From Buchnera aphidicola (Phyllaphis fagi) (GTDB lineage Bacteria > Pseudomonadota > Gammaproteobacteria > Enterobacterales > Enterobacteriaceae): a stretch of DNA of 64,000 nucleotides. Of the stretch, positions 20,327 through 31,774 are shown piece after piece. Position numbers and translations under genes: made by a program. Numbering within the stretch: position 1 is the first letter of the stretch; each line of letters begins with the position of its first letter. The notes beneath the pieces are model-generated. The model saw only the letters and a list, made by a program, of their open reading frames with translations. It did not search any database and had not been told where the DNA came from. The stretch is from NCBI RefSeq assembly GCF_964058955.1, contig NZ_OZ060370.1:248001-312000 (forward strand), written 5' to 3'.

Positions 20327-21259
20327 TTATATTTTTAACATACAATTTTCAGAACAATATCCACCATATTTAATATAACAATATTTACACTGTATAAAAA
20401 GACAATGACACAAATCATAACTACAATTAATATAATTATCACATATATTTTTACAGATTTTACATAAAGATAATATTTTGTTAGATATCTTTTCCATCAT
20501 TCGATAATCAAAAACAAATAACTTACCTTGAAATTGAATAGGTAACAATTTTCTTCGAGCTTTATCAATATAATTTATAATACCACCTTCAACATGATAA
20601 ACTTTTTTAAAATTATGATATTTAATCCATGCAGTTGCTTTTTCACAACGAATTCCACCAGTACAGTATAAAACAATTTTATTGTTTTTATAATTTTTTA
20701 ATATTTCTAATATATTATTTAATTGTATTCGAAAAGTTTTTCCAGGTATACATATTGCATTCTTAAATTTTCCAATATTATATTCATAACTGTTTCTCAT
20801 ATCAACAAAAATTATATTTGGATCATTTAACATACTATTGACTTGATCAGGTTTTACGTATATTCCTACATTTTTATCATCATAATTAGTATTTAATAAT
20901 CCATCTGCAACAATCTTACAGCGTATTTTAATTTTTAACATCCAAAAAGATTGTTTATCATCTATACTTTTATTAATGCGAATGTTTTTAAATAATTGAT
21001 GTGCATGATATAAATATTTTTTAAATATATAATATTTTTTTTTTAAAACACTGATTTGAGCATTAATGCCTTCTGTAGAAATATATATTCTTCCAAAAAC
21101 ATTTAATTTATTTAATAATTTATATAATTTATATTTAAATTCGATTAGATTAATAATATTACAATATTTATAAAATGATAAATTAATTCGAGATTCATGA
21201 TTTATTAACATATCATATTTTAATATTTTTTTTGAATAAATATTATGTAATAATGACAT
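20327..21259 (-). CDS. trhO: tRNA uridine(34) hydroxylase TrhO (YceA)
   Basis: TrhO is a rhodanese-family enzyme that uses oxygen to hydroxylate uridine 34 of certain tRNAs, a step toward cmo5U. The 310-residue protein has an N-terminal acylphosphatase-like domain and a central rhodanese domain with the active-site loop LYCTGGIRCEKA near residue 200. The C-terminal tail is rich in cysteines, fitting a zinc site. It is shorter than E. coli YceA (350), mainly at the C-terminus. It lies between asnS and valS on the same strand. Confidence 0.92.
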   Translation of the reverse strand: MSLLHNIYSKKILKYDMLINHESRINLSFYKYCNIINLIEFKYKLYKLLNKLNVFGRIYISTEGINAQISVLKKKYYIFKKYLYHAHQLFKNIRINKSIDDKQSFWMLKIKIRCKIVADGLLNTNYDDKNVGIYVKPDQVNSMLNDPNIIFVDMRNSYEYNIGKFKNAICIPGKTFRIQLNNILEILKNYKNNKIVLYCTGGIRCEKATAWIKYHNFKKVYHVEGGIINYIDKARRKLLPIQFQGKLFVFDYRMMEKISNKILSLCKICKNICDNYINCSYDLCHCLFIQCKYCYIKYGGYCSENCMLKI

Positions 21260-21450
21260 AAAAATTCCTATTTTATAATATATAAATACTAAAAATTTTG
21301 ATTTATAATATTTTTTTATTATGATATTAATAATTGTAAATTACTTTAATATTTAAAATAATAAAACAATAATAAAAATTTAATGTTTAGAATAAATTAT
21401 ATGTTTACATAATCACACAATATATTTATTTTTATTCAAATTATATTATT

Positions 21451-24093
21451 TTATAAAACAATAAAAAGTTGTATATTATCAACTAAACCTACGACAGAAT
21501 TATAAATTTCAATTTTAGAACTAGATAATATTAAAATATCTTTTAAATATCCTATTTCTTGAATAATTCTTTTATTTTTTAATAAAAATTCTTGTAATTC
21601 AAAAATAATATTACTAATATATAAATATACTAAATTAGAAGTATGTAACTTTAAAGTAATACGAGTTTGACGAATAAACAAAATGATTTTTTGTATTATA
21701 TTCATAAAATTTATAATTTGATAATTTTTAATTTTTAAGTCATAGGATGGAAAAGCTTGTAACATAATTGTTTCTCCTATTATACTTAAAAATTTTTTTA
21801 TGTTTATCCAAATTGTTTCTGTAACAAAAGGAATAATAGGATGTAATAATCTAAGCATAATTTCAAAAACACTAACTAAAGTATATTTAACACTTGTAAT
21901 TTCTTCTAAAGATCCTATTTTAAATATTACTTTTACTAATTCTAAATACCAATCACAAAATTTATGCCAAAAAAAATTATATAATTCATTAGAAGCAAGA
22001 TCGAATCTATATAGCTTTAAAAATTTACAGTACATTTTTATTGTATTATTTAACTCAACAAATATCCAATAATCAAAAAATAAAAAATATTTTTTAATAT
22101 TTTTTATATTTATATCTTTAATATCAACATATATTAAAATAAACTGACCAGCATTCCAAATTTTATTGCAAAAATTTCTATATCCTTGTAATCGATTCAT
22201 ATCCCAAGATACATTTCTATTAATCGAAGATAAAGAAGAAAAAGTAAATCTCAGAGCATCAGCACCAAAATTCTTAATTCCTGTTGAAAAATACTTTGAA
22301 GTATCATCGTAAATTTTGTTTAAAAAATTATCTGTTCTTACATGACTAGTACGTTTTTTTAACAAATTAGTAAAACTAATACCATCTATAATATCAAGGG
22401 GGTCTAAAACATTACCTTTAGATTTAGACATTTTTTGTCCCCTTTTATCTCTTATTAAACCTGTAATATATACTGTTTTAAATGGAATTTGAGGTTTTCC
22501 TGTATTATCTTGCACACAATACATAGTCATCATAATCATCCTAGCAATCCAGAAAAATATAATATCAAATCCACTAACCAAAACAGTAGTAGGATGAAAA
22601 ATGTTTAATATTTTTTTTTCAGGCCAATCTAAAGAAAGAAAGGTCCATAAACTTGAAGAAAACCATGTGTCTAAAACATCATTGTCTTGAATTAATTTTT
22701 CATTATTTAAAATTAAATATTTTTCTCGTATGTTTTTTTCATCTTTACCAACATACACATTTCCCAAAGAATCATACCAAGCAGGAATACGATGACCCCA
22801 CCATAATTGTCTAGAAATACACCAATCTTGAATATTTTTCATCCAAGATAAATACATATTTTTATATTGCTTAGGAATAAACTGAATGTATCCATTTTTT
22901 ACTGATAAGATTGCATCTTTTGATAATAAAGAAACACGTAAGTACCATTGATCAGTTAACATAGGTTCAATTTTCGAACCACTCCTATCTCCATATGTAA
23001 CTATTATACTATCATAGATAATATTATCTAATAAATGTAATTGACGAATTAAATAAATAATTTTTTTTCTTATTAATAATCTATCTAAATTTTTTAATTT
23101 ATTTGGAATATATGAATTATAAATATCTGAAATATTACCATCTATATCATAAATATCAGAATTATAACAAATATTACCAGACTTAGTAAATATATTAATC
23201 ATAGGTAATCTATGTCGTAAAGCTACTTCATAATCATTAAAATCATGTGCTGGTGTAATCTTTACACATCCTGTACCTTTATTGATATCAGCATGTTTAT
23301 CAGAAATAATAGGAATATATCTATTTAATAAAGGTACTTTTACATATTTTCCTATAAGAAATTTATATCGTATATCCATTGGATTTACTGCTATAGCAGT
23401 ATCTCCTAATAAGGTTTCCAGTCTAGTAGTTGAAACAACTAAATAGCGAGGTTTATAATTTAATTTATAATTTTCTAATATAAGATACTTAATATACCAT
23501 ACTTTACCCTTGATTATTCGATCGTCTAATTCTAAATCAGAAATTACAGTCTTTAATTCTATATCCCAATTAGATAATTTTTTTTTACGATAAATTAGAT
23601 TATTTTCATATAAATCTATAAAAATTTTTTGTACATTATTCGATATTTTAGAATCTAAAGTAAATCTTTCCCTACTCCAATCAACAGAACTTCCTAATCT
23701 TTGAATTTGATAATTAATATTATTATTGAATTTTTTTTTCCATTTCCAACATTCATGAATAAATTGATTACGACCAATCTTATTTAAAGTTGTATTTTTT
23801 TGTAATATAATTTTTTTTGATACTATAATTTGTGTTGCAATACCAGCATGATCCATTCCTATTTGCCATAATGTATTATTTCCTTTCATTCGACTATAAC
23901 GAATTAAAATATCCATAATAGTATGTTGAAATGCATGACCCATATGTAAATTACCAGTAATATTAGGGGGAGGCATAATAATACAAAAACTATTTTTTTT
24001 TATATTATAATTAGGTTTAAAATAACCAGATTTTTTCCAAATGTTATATAAAAATTCTTCAATATCTTTTGGATTATATTTTTTTTTTATCAT
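21451..24093 (-). CDS. valS: Valyl-tRNA synthetase ValS, lacking C-terminal coiled coil
   Basis: ValS charges tRNA-Val and edits threonine. It is class I, with the HIGH-type motif HMGHAF and the KMSKSKGN motif, plus a CP1 editing domain between. I choose ATG 24093 (MIKKKYNPKDIEE, aligning with E. coli MEKTYNPQDIE) over a TTG nine codons upstream, giving 880 residues against 951. The sequence ends at GLVDNIQLFIVL, where E. coli continues into a roughly 65-residue coiled-coil arm that contacts tRNA; that arm is absent. Confidence 0.95.
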   Translation of the reverse strand: MIKKKYNPKDIEEFLYNIWKKSGYFKPNYNIKKNSFCIIMPPPNITGNLHMGHAFQHTIMDILIRYSRMKGNNTLWQIGMDHAGIATQIIVSKKIILQKNTTLNKIGRNQFIHECWKWKKKFNNNINYQIQRLGSSVDWSRERFTLDSKISNNVQKIFIDLYENNLIYRKKKLSNWDIELKTVISDLELDDRIIKGKVWYIKYLILENYKLNYKPRYLVVSTTRLETLLGDTAIAVNPMDIRYKFLIGKYVKVPLLNRYIPIISDKHADINKGTGCVKITPAHDFNDYEVALRHRLPMINIFTKSGNICYNSDIYDIDGNISDIYNSYIPNKLKNLDRLLIRKKIIYLIRQLHLLDNIIYDSIIVTYGDRSGSKIEPMLTDQWYLRVSLLSKDAILSVKNGYIQFIPKQYKNMYLSWMKNIQDWCISRQLWWGHRIPAWYDSLGNVYVGKDEKNIREKYLILNNEKLIQDNDVLDTWFSSSLWTFLSLDWPEKKILNIFHPTTVLVSGFDIIFFWIARMIMMTMYCVQDNTGKPQIPFKTVYITGLIRDKRGQKMSKSKGNVLDPLDIIDGISFTNLLKKRTSHVRTDNFLNKIYDDTSKYFSTGIKNFGADALRFTFSSLSSINRNVSWDMNRLQGYRNFCNKIWNAGQFILIYVDIKDINIKNIKKYFLFFDYWIFVELNNTIKMYCKFLKLYRFDLASNELYNFFWHKFCDWYLELVKVIFKIGSLEEITSVKYTLVSVFEIMLRLLHPIIPFVTETIWINIKKFLSIIGETIMLQAFPSYDLKIKNYQIINFMNIIQKIILFIRQTRITLKLHTSNLVYLYISNIIFELQEFLLKNKRIIQEIGYLKDILILSSSKIEIYNSVVGLVDNIQLFIVL

Positions 24094-24120
24094 TTTTCTT
24101 ATACTTGAATAATTAATCAA

Positions 24121-24880
24121 ATTAAATATTTTATTTTATAAATTATATAATTATATTCAACATATGTTAAATAATCTAACAAATATTACATAATGAAAAT
24201 ACTATTTAAGACTCAATTATAATGAAGAATTTTAATGTATTTACATTATGTTTAATATAATTATAATATGAATTTAAGTACATATTTTAAAAATAAATCA
24301 TAATATTTACATACTATATCATGTAATATAATCATAACATAATAAAATTATTTACTAATATAAAATATAATCATAACTATGGAATAAATAATGTTGTAAA
24401 AATATGATATATTATTTAAAAATTTTTAATAATTTATACAATTTTAGTAAATATTTGAATAATTAAAATTAAATTTTTTATATAATTTTACATTTATTTT
24501 ATATTATTTATCATGCATTAAATATTATATATGTTTAATATAAAAAAAATAAATGTTTTATATATTATTTAAATTACTAGAACTTTTAATAAAATATTGT
24601 TAATTTCTTAGTAATATAATTAGTTATATATTTATAATAAAAATAACTTGTATATTTATCTAATATTTAATTACTAATCATTAATAAGGTAAATAATATA
24701 AGTTCATAAAAAATCAATAAACTATAAAATATTTTACATTTAATCTTATATTTATTTTTACATAATATAAAATATGATTTAAAATAAATTATATATTTAT
24801 AGTATATTAATAATATATAAATTATTGATAAAAAATTAAAATTATTATAAGATTATAAAAATTTTATCACAGGAATATAT
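24121..24880. other. 760-bp gene-free gap between divergent valS and argI
   Basis: No frame of useful length lies in this A/T-rich interval. In E. coli pepA and holC lie upstream of valS, so this may be eroded pepA territory, but no remnant was recognized by eye. It must contain the valS and argI promoters. Confidence 0.5.
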
Positions 24881-25894
24881 ATGAATAGTTTATATAAAAA
24901 AAATTTTCTCAAAATGTCAGATTTTAATAAAACAGAAATTTATGAAATTATTAATTTATCTGATTTTTTAAAAAAAAAAAACAGAATGAAACAAGAATTA
25001 CAATACTTAAAAAAAAAAAAAATTGCTTTAATTTTTGAAAAACAATCCACAAGAACAAGATGCGCATTTGAAGTAGCTATATTTGATCAAGGAGGATATT
25101 CTAGTTACATAGAATCTAAAAATATACATTTGGGATATAAAGAATCAATATCAGATACTGCTAAAGTACTTGAAAGAATGTATGACGGTATTCAATATAG
25201 AGGTCATGATCACAAAAATATAAAAATATTATCTCAAAATATTAATATTCCAGTATGGAATGGATTAACAGAAAAATATCATCCCACCCAATTACTTGCT
25301 GATTTACTAACAATACAAGAATATTCTCCAAATAAATTAATTAATAATATAATTCTTGCATATGTAGGAGATGCATCAAATAATATCGCAAATACTATGT
25401 TAGAAACTGCTCATATTATGGGTTTTGAATTAAGATTAGTTGCACCAAAAAAATATTGGCCAAATAAAAAATTACTTAATAAATATCAATCAAATAATAA
25501 AATTATATGTACTGAAAGTATTCAAGAAGGTGTTAAACAAGTCGATTTTATTTATACAGATGTTTGGATGTCTATGGGAGAATCCAGTACTATATTACAT
25601 GATAAAATTTTATCCTTAAAAAATTACCAAATTAATAATAAAATGTTAAAGTTAACACAAAATAACAATGTTCAAGTACTACATTGTTTACCTGCTTTAC
25701 ATGATAATACAACAAAAGTAGGAAAAAAAATATCTCAATTATATAATTTTAACGATGGCATAGAAATTACAAATGAAGTATTTCAAAAATACCAAAACAT
25801 TATTTTTCAACAAGCAGAAAATAGATTACATACTATAAAATCGATGATGATTAAAACACTTACTAAAATTAATTTATCAGATTTAAAAAAATAA
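24881..25894 (+). CDS. argI: Ornithine carbamoyltransferase ArgI
   Basis: ArgI joins carbamoyl phosphate and ornithine to give citrulline in arginine synthesis, another essential amino acid for aphids. The 337 residues match E. coli (334). Carbamoyl-phosphate binding STRTR lies near residue 56, HPTQLLAD near 134, the ornithine-binding loop WMSMGES near 229, and catalytic HCLP near 268. An agga site is six bases before ATG 24881. The coding strand carries runs of 12 A (24970-24981) and 14 A (25009-25022) that are in frame but likely to cause slippage. Confidence 0.96.
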   Translation: MNSLYKKNFLKMSDFNKTEIYEIINLSDFLKKKNRMKQELQYLKKKKIALIFEKQSTRTRCAFEVAIFDQGGYSSYIESKNIHLGYKESISDTAKVLERMYDGIQYRGHDHKNIKILSQNINIPVWNGLTEKYHPTQLLADLLTIQEYSPNKLINNIILAYVGDASNNIANTMLETAHIMGFELRLVAPKKYWPNKKLLNKYQSNNKIICTESIQEGVKQVDFIYTDVWMSMGESSTILHDKILSLKNYQINNKMLKLTQNNNVQVLHCLPALHDNTTKVGKKISQLYNFNDGIEITNEVFQKYQNIIFQQAENRLHTIKSMMIKTLTKINLSDLKK

Positions 25895-26132
25895 CATAAT
25901 ATTTAATAATATATCTGAAAATTATTACATAATAAATAAATAATAAAAAATAAAAATTTTAAATTAAATAACTATACTAATTATAAATATCAAAAATATA
26001 AAATATACATTTTATTTATAAAATCTTTAATTTATAACATTTATACACTAATTTTAAAATTATTTAAAAATTTAAAAACTGAAACTATAATAATAAAATA
26101 TCAATTTTTTACAATTATTAAAATCAAATAAA

Positions 26133-26151
26133 TATGCCACCTAGTGGCATA
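26133..26151. terminator. Bidirectional hairpin between argI and deaD
   Basis: A perfect inverted repeat tatgccac / gtggcata with a 3-base loop stands in the convergent argI/deaD interval (25895-26243). Its G/C content is well above the surroundings and it is flanked by A runs on both sides. This is one of the clearest terminators in the window; the rest of the 349-bp gap shows nothing. Confidence 0.7.
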
Positions 26152-26243
26152 AAATCAATATAAACCATAAGAAGTATATGTATTTTCCAAATAATATAAA
26201 CATAATTTTTTTAACATATTATTTCAATTAATATTTTTAATTT

Positions 26244-27989
26244 TTAAGATTTTTTTGTTTGAGAATATTTATGTAAATGTTTAAATTTATTAATATGATG
26301 TGTTTCAGATTGATTTTTAAAAATCATTTTATTATTCATTTTACCATATAATTTTAAATGAACTGGTTTATTCAAAATACGAGTACGAACAAAATTATTT
26401 AAAACACTCTGAGAAAGATTTTTTGACAATTCAATAATAGAATATTCAGAAAAGATTTGAACATTACCAATATTACGACTACTAATCTTACCTTCATTAG
26501 CAAATGCACCTACTATATGACGGACTTCTACTCCATGATTTTGACCTACTGAAATACGATAACGATTCATACTATGTTTCACTCTATAATTATTACTATA
26601 TGATAATGATTTTTTACGAGAATAATCAATTTTTTTTATATCTTGACCATATTTTTTTTTTATAGAACGAACAGGTAAAGAAATAATTAAAGGACATTTC
26701 CCTTGAGATAATTTTAATAAAGATGAAGATAATAATTCACTTTGTAATGTTTGATTCGGATGTAATTTTACTAGTAATTCACGATATTTATACAAATTTG
26801 TACTATTCAATTGATTTATTAATTGTATATAAAATCGATCCAATCGATATTTACTTAACAATTCAATATTCGGTAATTTTATTTCTATAATAGGTTTTCT
26901 CATCATGCGTTCTATATTTTTTAACAATCTTTTTTCGCGGTTTTCAACAAACAATAACGCTCGACCAGTTCTACCAGCTCGACCAGTTCGACCAATTCTA
27001 TGAATATAAGATTCTGAATCTATAGGTATATCGTAGTTAATAACTAAATCAACTCGATCTACATCTAATCCTCGAGCAGCAACATCAGTAGCAATTAAAA
27101 TGTCTAATACACCATTTTTAAATTTTTCTAATGTTTGTTCTCTAAGAGTTTGATTCATATCACCATTTAATGCTGAACTGCTATATCCATTTTTTGATAA
27201 AGATTCAGATACCTCTAACGTAGCATTTTTAGTACGAACAAAAATAATTGTTGCATAAAAATCTTCTAATTCTAAAAATCTAATTAATCCTTCAGTTTTT
27301 TTTCCATGCACCATCCAATAACTTTGATAAATATTAGGTCTAGTGATAATATTAGATTGAATTTTAATTTCTTTAGGATTATCCATAAATTTTTTTGAAA
27401 TACGTCGAATAATACCGGGCATAGTTGCAGAAAATAACGCTGTTTGATGACTAATAGGTATTCTAGACATAATATTTTCAACATCTTCTATAAATCCCAT
27501 TCTTAACATTTCATCTGCTTCATCTAATACTAAACTTTTTAAATGTGATAAATTTAATGTTCTACGTCTTAAATGATCCAATAATCTACCAGGAGTACCT
27601 ACAATAACATGAGGACTTCTTTTTAATTCTAATAATTGTGATTCATACCTTTGACCACCATATATTGGTAAAATTTTAATTCCTGATATGTATCTTGAAA
27701 ATTCTAAAAAAGATTTTGATACCTGAATTGCCAACTCTCGAGTTGGCGTTAAAACTAAAATTTGAGGATATTTTCTATTTAAAATAATATTATGTAATAA
27801 TGGTAGGGCAAAAGCTGCAGTTTTTCCACTTCCAGTTTGTGCTACACCCAACACATCTTTTTGTAGTAATAGATGTGGTATACACAATTGTTGAATAGGT
27901 GAAGGTTTAATATAACCAAGACTATTCAATGATCGTATAATAGAGGATTTTAATCCAAATGTAGAAAATAAATTTTCTATCTTACTCAC
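26244..27989 (-). CDS. deaD: ATP-dependent DEAD-box RNA helicase DeaD (CsdA)
   Basis: DeaD unwinds RNA in ribosome assembly and mRNA decay. Motifs in order: Q motif ([10 protein letters not shown]), [21 protein letters not shown], and [14 protein letters not shown]. The C-terminal RNA-binding domain [18 protein letters not shown] is retained, but the RGG-rich tail of E. coli is absent. I choose GTG 27989, which aligns exactly with E. coli Met1 and has an aagg site 12 bp away; a TTG three codons upstream is too close to it. The length is 581 residues. It lies downstream of pnp as in E. coli, with nlpI missing between. Confidence 0.95.
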   Translation of the reverse strand: MSKIENLFSTFGLKSSIIRSLNSLGYIKPSPIQQLCIPHLLLQKDVLGVAQTGSGKTAAFALPLLHNIILNRKYPQILVLTPTRELAIQVSKSFLEFSRYISGIKILPIYGGQRYESQLLELKRSPHVIVGTPGRLLDHLRRRTLNLSHLKSLVLDEADEMLRMGFIEDVENIMSRIPISHQTALFSATMPGIIRRISKKFMDNPKEIKIQSNIITRPNIYQSYWMVHGKKTEGLIRFLELEDFYATIIFVRTKNATLEVSESLSKNGYSSSALNGDMNQTLREQTLEKFKNGVLDILIATDVAARGLDVDRVDLVINYDIPIDSESYIHRIGRTGRAGRTGRALLFVENREKRLLKNIERMMRKPIIEIKLPNIELLSKYRLDRFYIQLINQLNSTNLYKYRELLVKLHPNQTLQSELLSSSLLKLSQGKCPLIISLPVRSIKKKYGQDIKKIDYSRKKSLSYSNNYRVKHSMNRYRISVGQNHGVEVRHIVGAFANEGKISSRNIGNVQIFSEYSIIELSKNLSQSVLNNFVRTRILNKPVHLKLYGKMNNKMIFKNQSETHHINKFKHLHKYSQTKKS

Positions 27990-28233
27990 GTAATACAAAT
28001 ACCTTATAGATTACATCAACCAGTTTACATAGATTATAATAAAATTATCGAATTTACATATAATAGATACTTATAAACCGGTTAAACACAGTGTATCATG
28101 TAATGAATATAATAAAATTTAATTCATCTTGACAAAATATTAAATTTTATTTCAATTTTTTTTGTAATATATAAAATTGATAATAAAATAATTAATTAAT
28201 ATATTTTATTATTGTCGATGAATGATATAATCT

Positions 28234-30330
28234 TTATTTATTATATTTTAATGCTTGTTTCATACTTAAACGAACACGACCTTGACGATCTATTTCTAAA
28301 ACTTTTACTAAAACATTTTGTTTAATTTTTAAATAATCAATTACTCGTTCTACTCTTTTATTTGCAATTTGAGAAATATGAACCAAACCTTCTTTTCCAA
28401 TACCAATAGATACAAAAGCTCCAAAATCTGTAATTTTTACTACTGTTCCATTATATATTTTACCAACTATAACATCTGTAGTAATTTCTTTAATTCGTTT
28501 AATAGCATGTATTGCTTTTTGTTCAATGGATGCAGCAATTTTTATAATACCATCATCTTTAATTTCTATTATCGTACCTGTTTCTTCAGTTAACATTCTA
28601 ATAATAGAACCACCTTTACCAATAACATCTTTAATTTTATCTGGATTAATTCGAATAGTATGAATGCGAGGAGCAAATTGAGAAATAGTATTTTTATGGA
28701 CATCAATAGTTTTATTCATAGTTTTTAAAATATATAATCTAGCTTTTTTAGCTGAATATAAAGAATCTTTTAATATTATACTCGTAATTCCTTCAATTTT
28801 CATATCCATTTGTATTGCAGTAATACCTTCTTTATTTCCAGATACTTTAAAATCCATATCTCCAAAATAATCTTCATCCCCTAAAATATCAGATAATATA
28901 ACATATTTTTTACCTTCTTTAACTAAACCCATTGATATACCTGAAACAGCAGATTTTATTGGAACACCTGCAGACATTAATGCTAAAGATGCACCGCATA
29001 CTGAAGCCATCGAGGAAGAACCATTAGATTCAGTAATTTCAGAAACTACTCTGATAGTATAAGGAAATTGATCTAATTTAGGCATAACAGCTAATAAACT
29101 ACGTTTAGCAAGACGACCATGTCCTATTTCTCGTCTTTTAGGAGATCCTACAATTCCTATTTCTCCTGTTGAATAAGGTGGAAAATTATAGTGAAATAAA
29201 AAACTATCTATTTTATCTCCTAATAATTCATCTAAATTTTGAGCATCACGAGATGTTCCTAATGTAACTGAAACTAAAGATTGTGTTTCACCTCGAGTAA
29301 ATAATGCTGAACCATGTGTACGAGGTAAAATATTAATACGTGTATCTAATCTTCGAATCATATCTTTACTTCTACCATCAATACGATAACCATTATTTAA
29401 AATACGATTTCGAACAACATTTTTTTTAATAATACTTAAAATATCTAAAATAATAAATTCTTCTAATAAGGGATTTTCAGTTTTTAAAATTTTTAAAATA
29501 TTATTTTTAATAATATCCAATTTTTTATTTCTTTGTATTTTCTTAATTATTTGATATGCTTGACTTATTACATCATATGATAACTTAAAAATTTGTTTAA
29601 ATAATTCATGTTTTTGAACATCATAATATTTATAATACCACGGTATTACACCAACATCTTGAGCAAATTGACAAATATTATCAATTAATACTTGTTGTTG
29701 TTGATGACCAAATGTAATAGCATTTAACACTTGATTTTCACTTAATAACTTCACTTCAGCTTCAACCATTAAAACTGCATTTTTTGTACCAGAAATTATT
29801 AAATCTAATTTTGTATTTTGCATTTCATCAGTAGTAGGATTTAAAATATATTTATTATTAATATATCCTACTCTAGCTGCCCCAATAGGACCTTGAAAAG
29901 GAATACCAGATAATGTTAATACTGTTGAAGCACCAATGATTGCAACAATATCAGGATTAATTTGAGGATTGACTGAAACAACTGTTGCAATAATTTGAAT
30001 TTCATGTAAAAAACCTTTAGGAAATAAAGGTCTAATAGGTCGATCTATTAATCGAGAAATTAATATTTCATTTTCACTAGGTCGACCTTCTCGTCTAAAA
30101 AACCCTCCCGGTATACGACCTGCAGCATACGTTCGTTCCTGATAATTTATCGTTAAAGGAAAAAATTTTTGACCAAAAACTTTTCTTTTACTGCCCACAA
30201 GAGTTACTAATACAGTGGTATCATTCATGGTAACTATTACAGAAGATGTTGCCTGACGAGCAATTATGCCAGTTTCTAAAGTAATAATATGTTCACCATA
30301 TTGAAATTTTCGCACAATAGAATTTAACAA
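28234..30330 (-). CDS. pnp: Polyribonucleotide nucleotidyltransferase PNPase
   Basis: PNPase degrades RNA 3' to 5' by phosphorolysis. The 698-residue protein has two RNase PH domains with [12 protein letters not shown] and [16 protein letters not shown], a KH domain ([14 protein letters not shown] near 560), and an S1 domain ([17 protein letters not shown] near 635). The start is TTG 30330 with an aagga site, the same rare start codon as E. coli pnp. It follows rpsO on the minus strand. Its usual partner RNase E here lacks the degradosome scaffold that binds PNPase. Confidence 0.97.
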   Translation of the reverse strand: MLNSIVRKFQYGEHIITLETGIIARQATSSVIVTMNDTTVLVTLVGSKRKVFGQKFFPLTINYQERTYAAGRIPGGFFRREGRPSENEILISRLIDRPIRPLFPKGFLHEIQIIATVVSVNPQINPDIVAIIGASTVLTLSGIPFQGPIGAARVGYINNKYILNPTTDEMQNTKLDLIISGTKNAVLMVEAEVKLLSENQVLNAITFGHQQQQVLIDNICQFAQDVGVIPWYYKYYDVQKHELFKQIFKLSYDVISQAYQIIKKIQRNKKLDIIKNNILKILKTENPLLEEFIILDILSIIKKNVVRNRILNNGYRIDGRSKDMIRRLDTRINILPRTHGSALFTRGETQSLVSVTLGTSRDAQNLDELLGDKIDSFLFHYNFPPYSTGEIGIVGSPKRREIGHGRLAKRSLLAVMPKLDQFPYTIRVVSEITESNGSSSMASVCGASLALMSAGVPIKSAVSGISMGLVKEGKKYVILSDILGDEDYFGDMDFKVSGNKEGITAIQMDMKIEGITSIILKDSLYSAKKARLYILKTMNKTIDVHKNTISQFAPRIHTIRINPDKIKDVIGKGGSIIRMLTEETGTIIEIKDDGIIKIAASIEQKAIHAIKRIKEITTDVIVGKIYNGTVVKITDFGAFVSIGIGKEGLVHISQIANKRVERVIDYLKIKQNVLVKVLEIDRQGRVRLSMKQALKYNK

Positions 30331-30528
30331 AATATATCCTTACCTTAAACAAAAAAATTTTGAAATTATATATAAAATATTAATATTTCTTTAGATTCAT
30401 AATAATTTTTCAATAAACCAATAAAATTTTAATATCATATTAATTAATTTATTTGAAACATATTACATAAATTGGATAGACAGTAATATTAAATGGATAT
30501 ATGCAGTAAACCAATAAAATATCTTATC

Positions 30529-30789
30529 TTAACGACGTAATCCTAATTTAGAAATTAAATTACTATATTGAGAAATGTTTTTATCTTTTAAGTAATTTAA
30601 TAGTTTTCTTCTATGAGAAACCATTTTTAATAAACCTCTTTTACCAGAAAAATCTTTTTTATTTCGTGAAAAATGATTTTTTAAATAATTAATTTTATTG
30701 CTTAATATAGTAATCTGAACTTCAGAATGACCTATATTTTTTTTATCAAAAATAAATTCTGAAATATTATTTTTTTTAACAGTATTCAT
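30529..30789 (-). CDS. rpsO: 30S ribosomal protein S15
   Basis: S15 is a primary 16S rRNA binder in the small-subunit platform. I place the start at ATG 30789 (MNTVKKNNISEF), with an agagg site just upstream; the longer frame to 30834 would add 15 residues absent in the family. The resulting 86 residues match the family (89). GHSEVQI, KKDFSGKRGLL and RRKLLNYLK are conserved. It lies between truB and pnp, as in E. coli. Confidence 0.95.
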   Translation of the reverse strand: MNTVKKNNISEFIFDKKNIGHSEVQITILSNKINYLKNHFSRNKKDFSGKRGLLKMVSHRRKLLNYLKDKNISQYSNLISKLGLRR

Positions 30790-30826
30790 AAGTAATAAAA
30801 CCTCTAAAATTAAATCAATATTATAC

Positions 30827-31746
30827 TTACTCAATATTTAATATTTTACATGCAATTAATTGTCCTAAATTACCAATATGTCCTATAACAAACATATTTT
30901 TTTGTGTTTTTATAGTAATTCTAATAATTCCAGGACGTTTATGTGAAATAAAACAAATTTTATTTTTTTTTTTAAATATTATAGAAGAAAAAAACTGAAC
31001 TTCTGGTAATGCAAAAAAAATAGTTTTTAAAGGTATTAATAAATTAGAAAAAATATTATAATCTTTTAATCGAAAATACAATTGACTACATTGATATAAT
31101 TTTGTTAAAGTTATAGTATTATTAATATTATATAAAGAAATTTGTAATCTTCTTAAAAAAATAACATGGGCGCCGCATTTTAACATTTGCCCTAAATCAT
31201 GTACTAATGTACGAATATACGTTCCTTTAGAGCACATAATATCTAATTCTATAAGATTGCCGTAACGTTGAACGCAATCTAATTTATATATATAAACTGT
31301 TCTTAACGATCTTGGAATAATAATATTTTTTCTAGCATATTTATATAACTGTATGCCTTTATATTTTACTGCTGAATATATTGGTGGCAATTGATTAATA
31401 CAACCTTTAAAAGCATTCAAAAATTTATAAAACTCAAAATCAGTAAAATTAATTTTTTTTTTTTCTAAAACTATACCTTCTGAATCATAGGTAGAAGTAG
31501 TTTGACCTAACTTTATAATCACACTATATGATTTAATAGAATTTTCTAAATATTTAGAAAATTTTGTTCCTTCTCCAAAAAGGATAGGTAATATTCCAGT
31601 GGCTAAAGGATCTAATGTCCCTACATAACCCACTTTATTAACACAAAAAATTTTTTTTATCTTTTGTAATACTTGATTAGACGATAATCCTAAAGGTTTA
31701 TCTAATAGTAATATACCACTGATGTTTTTTTTTTTATATTATACAT
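30827..31746 (-). CDS. truB: tRNA pseudouridine-55 synthase TruB, frameshifted in a poly(A) tract
   Basis: TruB makes pseudouridine 55 in the T loop of tRNAs. A continuous frame runs from GTG 31633, but this lacks the conserved first 40 or so residues. Those are encoded upstream: GILLLDKPLGLSSNQ continues in frame with KVGYVGTLDPLATG, yet an in-frame TAA stops further extension. The only ATG, at 31746 (MYNIKKK), is offset by one frame across a run of 11 A on the coding strand (T at 31725-31735). One added A gives a typical complete TruB. Slippage rescue or a new pseudogene are both possible. Confidence 0.88.
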
Positions 31747-31774
31747 TTTTAAGTTTCACAATAAAATTAAAACA

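Noticed and set aside
28130-28190. ttgaca box on the plus strand in the deaD-pnp interval
   Set aside because: Both flanking genes are on the minus strand and no plus-strand gene follows, so a promoter has no evident target.
28369-28593. 74-residue plus-strand frame
   Set aside because: It is the reverse complement of the pnp KH/S1 region and is rich in N, F, Y and S, typical of shadow frames.
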